A stretch of 64,000 nucleotides of DNA from Symbiodinium natans (GCA_905221605.1 CAJNDS010002066.1:627980-691979), one strand, 5' to 3'; positions 12,901 through 23,935 are shown, counted from the first letter of the stretch. Translations and numbers: made by a program. The notes: generated from the sequence alone by a model not told the origin.

Positions 12901-15002
12901 TAAGCGCGGTGCTGGCGTAGCTCTTTGTAGTTCTGCCTAGCCTCCATATTTTACGTGTAAAGACCATGTCTTGCACCAATGGACCCGACATTGCGGCGCC
13001 TGTGCCAGGTGGTTGGGTGATGCCTTGTCCGGGCCAAGCCGCGTGACACTGCGAGAGTTGGCGGACACCTCACACACAGGTGTCTAAGCTGAAGCCGCTG
13101 TTTCGGCACCCCCAGAGTTCTCTTGATGTGTGTTGGTTGTTTTCGAAGCATTACAGCTCACTTGTTGAAGTTGTTCTATTGTTCATTATGACACGAGCAC
13201 TTCCTCGATCCAATCGCAACTTAAAACCGCTGCGTGCGAGATTGAGCAGGCGAAGCTTCGCATGCTAAGCACGGCGAATGGCCTTTCTGGCATCGATCTG
13301 AGTCCCATGTACGATGCTTTAGACTGCACTTGCAATCATGGACACGAGCGAGTACGGATGTGTACGGATGCTGCTGCCTCATGATCTCCAGCGTGAGCGT
13401 GTCAGAGATGCAGGGAGAGCAGTACTCGTAAACCTCCGCGGTGCAGAGCCGGATGGCCAAAAGAAAGGAGCCGCAACACTGGGATGGCTTGCGAGCGGCA
13501 CTCCTCGTAGAAGAGTTTGCTCAGCGCCGAGCTTTCTCCGCACAAGAGGTTGAGCAGACATAGCAAGTTCCTTGCCCCACAAGAACTGACAGCCAGCTGG
13601 GTGCAGCCAAGACATAAGAGCAGCCTGTAGCAGCCTGATAACGTGATGGTTGTTAACCCGATGGCCATCAATATCAATGTCCCGAAAAGATGCACATCCT
13701 CAACATTGCGGCCAGTGCTCAGAAGGCTCGTAGACGCCAAGGGCTGTGGCCCAGCAATTGAGATGCCGTGTTGGTTCACCTCACGCAGGGGCCAGGCCGT
13801 CGTCGCGATGTGTCACGCGGTCTGGGCGCGTGGTCGCCATCTCATCTGATGCAGAGGGTTGGCTGGGCATGCTGAGCGTCATGGGCGCGCAAGCCCAGCT
13901 GCGTGTCACGCGTTCGGGAAACTGCTCGCCATGGTCCCCCTTCATGAGCATGCAGGGCCGGCTGGGTATCAGTCGGTCTGGGCCCTGGTTTACAATGACA
14001 CGCGATTCGGGCTTGGGAACCCCCATTGTGTACGCAATTTCGACCTGAAGCGACCCGGCGAAAAAGATTTGAGAACCTACCTGCACCCAGTTCTTGCCAG
14101 AGACTTGCCGCGGTGGCGATGTTAGCAGGTCTCGGCTTGGGACGTCAGATATTGTTGGTGGTTAATCTGTAGCCCTGTGGTTTGAGTTTACCGCGTTGAC
14201 GACGCACGACTCGGAAACAGACCACACTGGTCATACTGCGTCAGCGAATTCTCAGCACGCCGCCTTCGACGGGAATGTCGCGGTCAATTTCGACGACCGC
14301 TACCTCGAAATCTGTACAACAACATTGTTTTGTTTTCGCAACAAGCCGCTGCACGCTTTGCACGGTAGCGCGCCGCTGGGCTGACGGACATGGACAGTCT
14401 GCGTCTGACATGGTAAAAAACCTTTCTGACGCATGTTCACCTTCGAAACTTCTCGAGTCGAAGCATGTCATCCTTAAAGGTGCCAGCATGTGCCAGCCAT
14501 CCCCGAAGTTTGCCAAGCGCCGTTTGCAGAATACGTGCGCTTGTATCCAAAGGGTTTCTTTAACAAAGCCTTCACAGGTGCCCTGCTTCTCTTGGACGAA
14601 AATCTTTGGCAGGGCCTGGTTTGGCTGGCCGGCTAGCTTGCAAATGCCAAATGCCAGCAGCAATGCCTGCTTTTTGTAGTAGCGGGAACTCTGCGACTCT
14701 GCGCACGTGGGAAGACAGGGTGTTTTGTTGGGACACTGTTGGGACACAGCTGTGCGGGCTTAGAGAGGCCAGGAAGTGGCACATGCCCGAGCATGACAAA
14801 GTGCATGCAGCCGACGTTTCACAGACGGGCCAGCACAGGGCAGATGTGAGATGCAGCGAACAGACACCAATATTTTCAGCGGTTCGGAATCATCTTTCAG
14901 GATGTTTGCTGCACGTCTGTTAGGTCTGGCGGGGGAAGTGGTTGCCCAATGTTGCCAGGACTACTCCACGCGTTTCTGGTCGCGTGCGCGACCTGGCGAC
15001 AC
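3004..15002 (+). CDS. WDR33-like: WDR33/Pfs2/FY-like polyadenylation factor WD40 gene, split
   Basis: Encodes a seven-bladed WD40 protein of the CPSF/CPF complex. In animals and plants this subunit (WDR33, FY, yeast Pfs2) binds the poly(A) signal with CPSF30 and scaffolds pre-mRNA cleavage and polyadenylation in the nucleus. Exons that line up in order with the family: 3004-3054, 3160-3200, 3358-3393, 3840 to about 3900, 4310-4348, 4517-4570, 4640-4666, 5297-5331, 5421-5469, 5521-5601, 5818-5859, 5935-5985, 6054-6095, 7308 to about 7437, and 14959 to about 15002. Family hallmarks include [48 protein letters not shown] and [10 protein letters not shown]. Most phases join cleanly. Not found: the 5' exons, a link between about 3900 and 4310, about five residues before 5818, and part of blade 6-7 between 7437 and 14959. 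No in-frame stop lies in a placed exon, so the gene is probably functional. The start is unknown. Confidence 0.88.
4310..4666 (+). CDS. WDR33-like: WDR33-like micro-exons, WD40 blade 3
   Basis: Three phase-0 exons. 4310-4348 (39 nt) reads [13 protein letters not shown] with donor GTGGAG. 4517-4570 (54 nt) reads [18 protein letters not shown] with donor GTGGCC. 4640-4666 (27 nt) reads VWDLKTGDE with donor GTAGGC. The join gives a complete WD40 blade ending in VWD, equivalent to the family segment with SDD and VRIWD. The reading before 4310 (NFQ) might also be coding. Confidence 0.85.
5297..5601 (+). CDS. WDR33-like: WDR33-like exons, WD40 blade 4
   Basis: 5297-5331 reads [12 protein letters not shown] and ends in phase 2 at a GT donor. 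5421-5469 completes the lysine and reads [16 protein letters not shown], with a GC donor (GCAAAG). A 51-nt intron follows. 5521-5601 reads [19 protein letters not shown] followed by CHKNTVTR. This is the most diagnostic part of the gene: GHG-DVK, WHPTKGL and HKNTV are signature strings of the WDR33/FY family. Exon 5521 may extend a few codons past 5601 (VAW). Confidence 0.92.
5818..6095 (+). CDS. WDR33-like: WDR33-like exons, WD40 blades 5-6
   Basis: 5818-5859 (42 nt) reads [14 protein letters not shown] with GC donor GCCAGG. 5935-5985 (51 nt) reads [17 protein letters not shown] with GC donor GCCTGG. 6054-6095 (42 nt) reads [14 protein letters not shown] with GC donor GCGCCC. All three introns are GC-AG and all joins are phase 0. 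The product corresponds to the family blade with TASRD, FDIR, GHKKE and AWHP. Confidence 0.88.
6096..7307 (+). other. Intron in WDR33-like gene
   Basis: A 1.2-kb GC-AG intron (GCGCCC ... GTGCAG). It holds a poly-C run at about 6312-6337, but I saw no other coding signal or mobile element. Confidence 0.75.
7308..7437 (+). CDS. WDR33-like: WDR33-like exon, WD40 blade 6
   Basis: Starts after TGTGCAG and reads [19 protein letters not shown], then [12 protein letters not shown]. It joins the 6095 exon in phase 0 to give SLLRSGGYDG, matching the family GGSDG...FW and AHEG blocks. The 3' end is open. A GT donor at 7396 would end the exon just after AHEG. Reading on gives [12 protein letters not shown], which still resembles the next WD40 strand, with a possible GC donor near 7437. 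Confidence 0.85.
7438..14958 (+). other. Long intron of WDR33-like gene
   Basis: About 7.5 kb between the blade-6 exon and the blade-7 exon. The expected HPLGH...SND segment is missing, so at least one further micro-exon probably hides here. I saw no intact reverse transcriptase or other recognisable gene. It contains diverged repeats at 10.34-10.88 kb and a poly-C run near 11915. Short open frames scattered through it look like chance. Confidence 0.55.
10340..10880. repeat. Diverged AACCCATTAAC / GGGTTAGGCCCT repeats
   Basis: Segments near 10362-10425, 10556-10630 and 10622-10690 share an AACCCATTAAC, CATCAACTCA, GCCT..CGAAAGGGTTAGGCCC order. From about 10740 onward similar words appear in the opposite orientation (GGGTTAAGGGG, AATGGGTTGACGGG). 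It is a degenerate array with an inverted right part, not coding. Confidence 0.55.
14959..15002 (+). CDS. WDR33-like: WDR33-like exon, WD40 blade 7 end
   Basis: After GTTGCCAG the sequence reads [14 protein letters not shown], equivalent to the family motif in which KFW is followed by (T/S)RxRPGD just after the last blade. The frame stays open after GD ([12 protein letters not shown]), so the donor was not placed. Its distance from the previous exon is unusual, but the match and orientation are right. Confidence 0.8.
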
Positions 15003-16089
15003 ATCCTTCAGCGAGTTGCTGCCCAAGCGCGTCGGCGTGAAACTGGCAAATTAGCTGTTGTGCTGCTGTGCATGGATACCCATCAGGTATCCACGGAATA
15101 TTAATCGCATGACCTTGCAGTGGATGAGTCCTCCTTGCCAGTTGGGCGCGAGTGATGCTGCAGCAGTCGGTCCGGCGCCACCGGCCGGGAAGACTGAAGA
15201 CGTTCTGCAGGCTGCAAGATCGGTGTGCATCTTGAAAGATAAGATGGGCATCTTCAATAATTCATGATTTCATAGACTTGGCTTGGGATTCCTGTCGTTC
15301 ATGAACTTTCTACTCACACAGCCAGCCTCAACAGCACGTTCACATGAATGTTCACAGGCATGCTACAAATGACAACGTATCAACGTGGTGGTCACAAATT
15401 AACGGGCTTAGCTGCTGTACCATGTGCGTGATAGTTCTCTGAGTGTAAAACAAAGAGAAGGTTGGCTGTACAACGGGGTCGATACTGCGTTTTCATTTTA
15501 TTAGGGGGAGGGTATTGAATGGTTCAATACGACCTTTTAGGGTATACATAAGGGCTACGGCCATTTTCTGCTAGCCTGAATGTGTGGTTACGCGGGGATC
15601 TTGAGTCATAGATTGCGGTCGCCGATCACGGTCCGTATGAGCACGGGTTCGCACGTCTTTTCATCTCAAGCGCGTGTTTTGGAGAGCTCCGCGGTCCTGG
15701 GAGCTTGCTCAAAAATATTCCGTTCGCACGCCTTTCTTCTCTCAATCGCGTGTTTGGGATAGCTCTTGAGGTCCAGATCGCGATCTGAATTTGCACATGT
15801 TTACACTGCAAACTTTCTTAGCGTGGGCATACGGGCGAAGGCACACCACTAGTGCTCTTCCACTGGAGAAGACGCGCATGAGAATGATGATAAATGCCAG
15901 CTCATCGCATGACCCTCACTACCACACTGATTTTCAGACGAAGCAACTGCGGAATTTCAAGAGCCATCGGAGTTCCATGATGGCTTGATCCACTTGCACT
16001 CCCCGAAGAAGTCTTGGAGCCGCGCTTGCGCAGTCGATTCGCAACTGCATTGCGCTGCATTGCGCGACTGATTTGGTGGCAACAACCAG

Positions 16090-16330
16090 CTTCGTCAGGC
16101 GGGCATCTTTGCCGAGCTACCAGCGCCTCCGCCAACTGCTGAGGCTTGGGGGTCTCGTGGGGCCATGTTCGCATTCCCGACACCTGAGCAGTTGCTCAGA
16201 TTCATTCATGGACATGGTTGCTGCACGGCTCCTTGCCAGCTTCTGGCCATTCTCAATGGGACCTTGGCTTTGGCTCCACCACCCGAGCCTGAGCCCACCG
16301 AGAAGGAGCCGCAAACAGAGCATCCGCGCT
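16090..16330 (+). CDS. Probable C-terminal exons of WDR33-like gene
   Basis: 16090-16143 (after AACCAG, GC donor GCTTGG) reads LRQAGIFAELPAPPPTAE. 16240-16330 (after TTGCCAG, GT donor GTAGGT) reads LLAILNGTLALAPPPEPEP, then TEKEPQTEHPRC. The two join in phase 0. They lie 1.1 kb after the blade-7 exon on the same strand, and Pro/Glu-rich tails are usual after the propeller in this family. The link to the WDR33-like gene is inferred from position and composition, not from a conserved motif. Confidence 0.45.
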
Positions 16331-16933
16331 GTAGGTCTTGGCACGCACACACACACACACACACTGTGTTGCAGTCAGGTTGCAGTGCTTTTGTACTGTT
16401 TGACGTTGCCCGCTAACGGGGTCCGAAGGAACTCGAGGACAAGGATGCCGACAGCACACCAATGATCGGCTTGTCGTCCTGGCCTTGGTAACTAGAGTGT
16501 AACTCGCAATCTTCGCTGAGTGGTCGCTAAGCCTTCGCTGCTTTCATCAACTCAGTCTGTGCAGGGTCCGGGAGCGTTCTAGGATTTGGTTCCGTGCAGG
16601 CTCGGAGAAGGTCCAAATGCCAAGAGCGTGCTGGACACTGCGGATTTTGACGCAGAGGTACGCCAATAGCACAGACAGTTGTAAAATCTTGTGATTGAAC
16701 GCGCCAAACATGACTCCAACATATGCACGTCATACGAGTTGCCGACAGCGTCCGACAGTCCAATCTTACGGAAGGAGACAGAGAGGGTCAAGCGAGTCAA
16801 AGCGGAGCCGGAGCCGAGAGTGGCTTCAAGTGACTTGAGTGACGGAATTTAGGGCCGATGCCGTTGAGGTGCATGCCGTGACGCTGTACCGTGGTGCTAG
16901 TTGTTGCTAGTTGTGTGCTGTCAGTCTTGAGAG

Positions 16934-17423
16934 TGGGCGCGAGGAAGACAAGGAAGACAAGGGCGAGGAAGAGCCCAAGCCGGTCAAAGCAGAGGATCCA
17001 AAGTCACGATTGAACTTGATGCGATGGTACTCGTGCTCGAATACGTGTTTACACTGGGCAGGAAGGTGCAGAAGCCACTGCTGGAGAAGAGGTCTTGGGA
17101 TTTTACGCTTTCTCAGCTGAAGTCCTTTGTCCTGTTTGGTCAGCTGTGGCAAAGACAGGCCAGTTTGGCGAGGGCAGAAGCGGTCGTGCCCTCAATAATG
17201 CAAAGTTCTCCAGATCATGGTCGTTTGTTGGGTCCCCAACCTAACACCCTTACGGCTCCATATTATGAACCTCCCAAAAGGTCATGATTTAGAGATGATC
17301 ACTTGCTTAAGCTTGCCAACAATGTTGAAGTCACTCCTAACTAGTGATATCTCTGAGATCCCGGCTGAGAAGCCTGCACCTACACCTACACCTACACCGG
17401 TGAAAATGGAGGACTCTGTGTGA
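16934..17423 (+). CDS. Acidic/proline-rich exon candidates
   Basis: Two plus-strand stretches look coding. One near 16950-17015 reads EEDKEDKGEEEPKPVKAEDP. The other near 17357-17423 reads AEKPAPTPTPTPVKMEDSV and then stops. Both resemble the low-complexity tail started at 16240 and could end the WDR33-like protein. Exon boundaries were not resolved and phases could not be made to fit, so this is weak. Confidence 0.3.
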
Positions 17424-19330
17424 TGAGAGGTTCCTGGTAGCCCGAAGACACACACACAGGCGCTCAAAGGATTGCACTTGAGCGATTATCAAAATCCTCC
17501 TCATTTGGACAAGAGAGCGGCTTGCAGAAATGGCAGGAGCCCGACCGTGCACCGGACAGCACTGAGCCGCCATGCCTGCGCCTCGTAAACACATGTTCAG
17601 GCCGTCCAGGCCTCTTTAGACATTGATGTGCAATCAACTTCGACTCCGTCGCATGAGACGAAATATACTCGTAGCTAGAAAGTTGTCGGAATGGAAGCAT
17701 CGACGACGAAGAAGACTGCAGCAGAATTAGTGACCGAGTGAGGCAAAGCACGGAACCCCTTGCATCCTAGGTATCCAAATAATCCTTCTAACAACCTCAT
17801 TCGGCCATTGGTCCAAGCCATGTTTAGCTCGTTGCCAGTGAGGACGCCACACTGTAGGGTGGGTGCAGTGGGTGCTAGGTAGATGCGCTTCCCTTGGCAC
17901 AGGTCCGAGCCATTCTCAGTGAGGGGCAGCGACGTGCAATTGCAACCCTCCAAAAAGGTCACTCAAGACATGTACTGCCGTTGGATCAGCAAAATCTGAA
18001 AGGAAGTAGTTGAGATTCAAATCTCTTCTCTAAGGACCATGTGTTGCCGTGTTGCCACCAGATCTGGCCAAGTACGGTTCTGCGGAGTCATCTTGGATCC
18101 GTGTGCAGAGTCAATTCAGGGAAGAGCTGGAAGAACCATTAATGTTCCACACGTAGTGGGGAGCTTGGTTTAGGGTGTCGCGTTGGCAAGTGTTTATTTG
18201 AGGACATACAGTTGTGGACATTTAACATGTGCAAGTAAAGCCTAGTTTTTGGGACCTTGTACTCTTCATCACACCGGCCAGCTACAGGCGACCATAGTAT
18301 ACCCTCATACAATCTCATACAGTTTAGTATATGCCTTACAAGGTGTCCTATGCAATACGATACCAGACTAAAGTCTACAGCACTACTATACCATTTTTAC
18401 TGACTGAACTTACTGTGCTCGACCATTACTGTATGTCTTGACAAAAGGGAGCCAGACTTTTTGTGTCAAAGCTGTTCTCCAACTCTTCAGCGGGGCGTGA
18501 TGCTCCAGCATTTCCTGGTCCATACGGTTTGGGTTTAGAGGGTCAAGGGCCAAGGGTTCAAAGGTCGGCGCCAATGAAGTTTGAGCATCTATCCCCTCAC
18601 ATTACCTCACCCCAGGGTTCGACGTTGCTTGTCCAGGCCGGCATCGCCAGACTCGGGTTGTTTTGTGCACACACACTAGCAGAACCAGCAAAACACCGAC
18701 TTAGAAAGGCCACCCTACCCACTCTGGGAGAGGGAATCCGGGTTGCTGATTCATGCCTTCCGGTCACAGCATGCATCTGGCCGAATCCCGAGCTGCGACT
18801 GTATCGGGAAGCCTCGTGCAGAGTGCGGCGCCGCATCACAGCCGCAGATAGAAGTTTCGGCGTATAGGCATTAAGCAAGCATCTGACCAGGCCATGATGC
18901 GCCGCGGAAAATTTGCCAACGAGCGTTCAGCGCCATTGCCGCATCAAGCAGATGCCGATGCGGGTCAAACATTGCGGCCCACAGGAAGGCCATGCCGACG
19001 TGAAGCCTCAAAGACCAACACAATCGCACTGCCTTGATGCATGCGAACGAGGCCAGCCATGCAGGTGCGCCGCGCGAGATCACGCGAGGTTGGCAAAACG
19101 CAACGCTGGAACAGAAGATCTGCTCGAAAAACCGAGGTTTGGAATCTTCCCGAATAAGAACAGTGCCTTTTGCGAATCAACAGCAGCTGGAGTTCTGCTT
19201 GCTTCCCAGCATCTCCAAGTCCAAGAACATCGTGCGTGGTGCACATGTGATGGTATACTCTGACACCATGGTGCGCATGAATCAACGGGTGATCTGAGGG
19301 CAGTATACAGCTTTGTGGCAACCGTGACGA
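17424..19330. other. No recognised gene
   Basis: Nothing firm. A stretch near 18290-18400 is rich in CATAC/TATAC words. Open frames at 18463-18867 and 18913-19263 show no family motif. Confidence 0.5.
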
Positions 19331-19491
19331 CACGTCAATGGCCGAATTTGGTTTGCAAATGGGATCTCAAAATTCGGTGCTTAGCAAATACTGCAACACG
19401 ACCCACTAGAGTTGTGGGGCGGCCCCGTACGAAGAAATGGGATGATCGGCTGACAAAGTTTGCGGCCCAATGCCTCCCAAACTGCGCGTGA
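19331..19491 (+). mobile_element. LINE 3'-end fragment
   Basis: The end of a LINE ORF2: RVVGRPRTKKWDDRLTKF, then AAQCLPNCA and stop. It matches the last part of the full LINE at 38.2-42.3 kb, which has GRPLTKWDDRLRSF and then the same kind of cysteine/alanine end. Only this C-terminal piece is present, so it is a heavily 5'-truncated copy in the opposite orientation to that LINE. Confidence 0.75.
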
Positions 19492-19534
19492 TGTTGGGCG
19501 ATGGAAGCTCAAACGAACTGAGTACAAAAAATGT

Positions 19535-19740
19535 TCAAAGCGGAACCCGCCACAACGGCAAGCCGTTGGCTACCGGCCGTCCGTGGCGGGGACATCGATG
19601 TTGAGATCGCGGAGGGCGACGCTGGTGGCCACGCGCGCTGCCACAGCGGCAATGCTTGGGCGCCAAGGGGAGCGGCAAGCGCACGCGTCGGAGCAGCAAG
19701 ACGCAGTACTTTGCGTCTGGCGCGACCAGGTCCGCGCACT
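19535..19740 (-). pseudogene. Degraded REL-endonuclease fragment of the 24-37 kb family
   Basis: The minus strand carries LLLRRVRLPLPLAPKHCRCG, then in another frame ARVATSVALRDLNIDVP, then VANGLPLWR. These are the zinc-knuckle start, the linker and the endonuclease entry of the retroelement family best seen at 32.76-33.58 kb. Frameshifts and small deletions separate the three blocks. Confidence 0.65.
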
Positions 19741-20940
19741 GCATGGTGGGGAATGAGGTCAGGGCACAGCTGGCAGCATCCCCCCCCCAAGCGCGCGAGA
19801 CGCAGGATCCAGGCCACTGAAAACATCTCGAAAGCGCGCTGGTCAACACACTGGCGGCGTACCGCTGCCAGCCTTTCGGGTGGGCTCTGAGCGCCCCTCG
19901 CGCAAGTACGTTCCACCAGCACAGCAGCAACAAACTCACGCTTGGCAAGGGACTTCCAAGCACGATGACTGATAATGGGCCGGTGGCACTGCCCAGGACA
20001 TGGGGATTCGTCCGCAGCGATGGGCAGCCTCCATGCCAAGGTGCACTTGGATTATTAGCGCGCGTGCTACGCGCTTCCTGAGCAAAACTCGCAGCGCATC
20101 GACCGTTATGTCGGGCTGGCAAGTTTGTACACATTGTCGAGGAACGCGTAGCCATGACATGGCTAATGTTACATTGTAACATTTGGCTCAAGAGCAGTCT
20201 CGCGTGGCGAGGTGGACGGCCACATTGGACTTTACTCTGCAAGCAGTGCGCGAATTGGGGCGGGGGTCAAGTTGCTTCAGGCCTGCGCCAACGTCCAGCA
20301 GCCCTCCGTTCCATGAGGTGTCCCGTTTTTCGCAGCCAGAGACGATCTTGTTCCAGCCCCGTCATCGCCACCCATGCGTCCGCGCCTAGAGCCCGGCCGT
20401 AGCCAGCGCCGCCTGTCGCGGCGGGCAAAACCGGTCCCGCCTCTCCACCCAGTGCGCCGGCCCCGTCTCCCTTTCGGCCGCCAGAGGCCACCGCAGCCCC
20501 CTTTTCTGTCACCGCGGCCTCAGAGGCTTCCCACATGGTGGTGCAGTCCTTCTCACCCCTTAGGTGCTCCGGCCCTGTCCGGCGCAGCCCCCAGAAGGTC
20601 GCTTTTGCATGTTTTTGCTCCTGGCTGTGCCCTCCGGTGCCTTGCCAGCGCCCCTATTTGGCAGCTCGGCGAGGGCGGTGCCTGACAGGTCGCAGCCGAG
20701 CTTCGGCACATTGCGCACCCCCTTCCTTTCCTTTTGATGTTTTTTTGTTTGCACCCGTTTTCTGCTCCGGTGGTGTGCTGGCATGTGCTGGCCTCAGCTG
20801 CCTTGCTACCGCTACGCAGATCGACGACGCAGTGCTGACGCAGTGTGTCGCCCCTCCCTTCCTGCCACGATGTGCCACGTTTTGGCTGCAGCTGACGCAC
20901 CCCGCGGCGCGCTTCAAGAGAAAAGAAAAGAGACAAGGAA
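19741..20940. other. GC-rich stretch, unresolved
   Basis: Several overlapping open frames on both strands (for example 20535-21260 plus and 20267-20536 minus) in GC-rich, serine/proline-biased sequence. No motif was recognised. It may be non-coding debris of neighbouring retroelements. Confidence 0.35.
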
Positions 20941-21182
20941 GGAACGCGCGCACACGCATACGCATGCACCCGCTAGCACCCACGCACACAATCGCGCCCA
21001 CACAATATCATATCTCACTCACACACTCGCTCACGCATGCACTCATTCACTCGTTCACACACTTACTCACACCTCACGCAATCACAATATATCACAATCA
21101 CACACAATCACACAATCACACAATCACACAATCACACAATCATACGCAATATTACACAATCATACACAATCATACACAAGTG
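20940..21182. repeat. CA-rich and CACAATCATA microsatellite, left part
   Basis: Begins as CACGCACACA-type sequence and becomes (CACAATCA)n and (CACAATCATA)n from about 21065 to 21180. The same unit returns at 22862-22965 on the other side of the LINE fragment. Confidence 0.85.
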
Positions 21183-21189
21183 AGTGAGA

Positions 21190-22869
21190 CCTGCAAGCCG
21201 ATAGGCAGCCCCTCTGGGGCGCAGGCAAACGGTCAAAACTACAACTACTTGACGTCATGAGTTCGGACATCATTGCTGTACAAACGCGAGGAAAGCAGCA
21301 GAATGATTCTCCCAATTGGTGTCGTTTTTTGCATGGTCCATCCAGCTTTCCCACCCCATAGTTCGCGCGAAAGCTTCCAACTGTGAGGCCCAAGAATTTC
21401 GAGGCCGGCCGCGAACGCGACTCCCAGGAGGAACCCATTCCACAGCGCGTTTGATTCATCTGCTGGATGGTACGCAGCTCACATGACGAGCAAATCTCCA
21501 GTAATGCTTGAGGCATGTTTCAGACCAGCTTTGCAAATGCAGCCGTTCTTGGAAGTCACGCACGCGCTCATTCCAGAGGTGCAATATCTCATGCCATGGC
21601 AAACTCCAATCGACGCCGGGCGGTGGACCAAGCAAAGTGCGAAGCAAACGTCGCCATTCACAGTCAAACTGACGTAAGTGATGATGATAAATCTTTCGAT
21701 GCCCTGCACCAAATCACGCGACAGCAGTCACAACTGCCTCAAAGTATCTAATGCGCAACGCTGCTGGGACACGCTTGTCACAAAGAAGCCATTTGTTAGC
21801 CCAGAACGCGCTGGATGCGGACGACACATGGAAATCCACATCTGCATCATGCGTGCCTGACATTGAGAGATAACATCCCAACCATTTGTGGCAAGTGCGA
21901 ACAACTTCGATGCAAGTATCAATATCCAACCAGATCAGGTCCGGCGGCTGTGCTTCGGTTGTAAGAAATTTGATCTTATTGGCATTGAGAATAAGTCCAA
22001 CGCTTCTCAGCGCATCAACCAAGGATCGCAACATATCGGTGCAATGCAAGCGGGAAAGCGCAAACAGTAGAATGTCATCAGCGAATCTTAAATCAGTCAA
22101 TGGGTCGCGATCCTCTTGCAAAACAAGTCCGGAAGGCTGGCCGTTCAATCTCCAAGCACGCATACCCCATTCTAAAGCTGCAAAAAAAAGCGCGGACTGA
22201 GAACACAACCTTGGCGCACGCCCGCACGAATTTCAAACCGCTTGCTATGTTCATTGCATGTGACGACCTCGCCGCGCTGGTAAAAATACATGCACTGTAA
22301 AATCCAAACGATCTGTTCAGACACCCCTTGGGCACGTAGAGCGTGCCACAAGCTTTGCCAGTCAACTCGGTCGAATGCTTTCGACAGATCCATGCTTAGG
22401 ATCCAGATGGGCATATTTGATGCTTTGCTTTTGCTTGCCGTCAATAAGTGCTCATCAATTCGACGGTGAGCTCTTAAACCAAGTTGCGATTCGGGTTGCG
22501 CGGCATCTAATACCGGTTCAATCCTCTGCAAGATCATATAGGAAGACATTTTGTGCAGCAAGCGTAGATTCGCAATAGGACGATAATCACCAGTAGTTTT
22601 TGCTTTGGGCGTTTTTGCCAACATGCGGAACAACGTCGTTCGCCAAGTGGATGGCACATCACCAGTCGAAAAAAAACGTGATTGAATAGGTCAAGCAAGA
22701 CTTCCAACAGTGTGTGAGGCGCATTCTGCAAGAGCTCAGCTGATAATCCGCAATCATCACAGGCCTTGTTCAACTTTAGATTTCGGATTGCCCTCGTCAA
22801 CTCATGCATTGAAAAAGGGGCATCCTCCAAAAAATTGGCCTTACAGGTTCCACCACTGCGCATACACAA
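21190..22869 (-). mobile_element. 5'-truncated LINE with broken reverse transcriptase
   Basis: Read on the minus strand from 22869. RT fingers: MHELTRAIRNLKLNKACDDC, then TTGDYRPIANLRLL. Palm: SMDLSKAFDRVDW, GVRQGCVLSP and the catalytic FADD in LRFADDILLF. Then thumb (ANKIKFLTTE, CHKWLGC) and the C-terminal region ending near 21456. The endonuclease and ORF1 are missing. Two frame breaks fall in T8 runs on the coding strand (near 22669-22676 and 22182-22189); one extra T would restore the frame in each. The thumb/C-terminal part has further frame changes. The fragment lies inside a microsatellite. Confidence 0.88.
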
Positions 22870-22965
22870 TCATACGAAATCATACACAATCACAATCAAT
22901 CACGCACACACACAATCACACACATACACACACACACACAATCACACAATATACACAATCGCAAT
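22862..22965. repeat. CACAATCATA microsatellite, right part
   Basis: Continues the unit of 21065-21180 (ACACAATCATAC, ACACAATCACA, CACACACA). The two arrays lie immediately on either side of the LINE fragment. Confidence 0.85.
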
Positions 22966-23229
22966 CGTGCGGGGTGCATTCATTGATTGTGTGACTCGTC
23001 AAAAGCCGTCGATGTTTAGAATAATTCTAATATTGACGTGACGTCATGCTCAATTGCAGTTTGGCGCCATGTAAAGTTGCGTTCGTTGCCTGCTCCTCCA
23101 AGAGGCTGCCTACGGGCATGCAGGACTTACTTATTTACACAATCGCAATCACACACACTTTGGCTTGGCATGAACTGATGCTGCGCGCCATCTTCAGGGT
23201 GTTTGGGCATGAAGGTGAAATGGCCGCGT

Positions 23230-23935
23230 GCCAATATTCATTGCTTGTAACAGGGCCGCGGCCCACACACGCGACATACCCCGTTACAGAGGGTATGTAT
23301 CAATGGCCGGGGTTTTGCGACAGACCTGTTTGTTGTTGTCTGCAGGGTCCAAGTTTTGCTTATCGGGGGGGTAAGTGCTCGTAAGTTTCAAGAAACAAAT
23401 ATATGTATCCCTGGATTTGAAACCCCTTAAACACTTGAAGGCTGAATATGTGGAGTGGTTCCAAGTCTTGCTTATCGGGGGGTAAGTGTTCGTAAATTTC
23501 AAGGTGAGGGTTCTAGGTCTTGCTTGTCGCGGCCAACCCCACTCAGTCCTCAACAGGTGGACTCTAGGCTTTAGGCAAGACTCCCCCGAAGCCTGAAACC
23601 CGAAATTCCCGAAAATCTGTGTTCATGCCTCCCGGCGCGCGACATACCCCTTTACAAGTGCGTTACATACCCGCGACAGACCAAACACAGTCTATTGCGA
23701 CATCTGCGTAAGCAACGTGCGCGCATGATCGCCCAATGCGCTCTGAGACCCGTTTTTAGTGCATGTATATGTATAATCTATATATACCATATAATAATAT
23801 TTAATTTAATGTAATATAATACAGTATATAATATACATGATACGAACGTGCGCGCTACAGAGGTTTGTAACAAGCCGGGCGTTACAGAGGTCTGTAACAG
23901 GTGGGCGCGGGCGCGGGCCGCGACAACCGGGGGTT
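23230..23935. repeat. GTAACAG / CGCGACA repeat cluster, left copy
   Basis: Repeated short words in loose order: TTGTAACAGG, GTTACAGAGGGTATGT, GCGCGACATACCC, CGCGACAGACC, GTTACAGAGGTCTGTAACAG. The same vocabulary appears at 28.87-29.40 kb. No coding frame. A repeated AAGTNTTGCTTATCGGGGGG-like segment (near 23350 and 23466) is also present. Confidence 0.6.
23762..23845. other. AT-rich island
   Basis: About 80 bases of almost pure A/T (TATATGTATA, ATAATATTTAATTT) inside GC-rich surroundings. It resembles neither a gene nor the nearby cox1 fragment. Confidence 0.6.

Noticed and set aside
23762-23845. AT-rich island considered as a second mitochondrial insertion
   Set aside because: No cox1, cob or cox3 peptide could be read in any frame.
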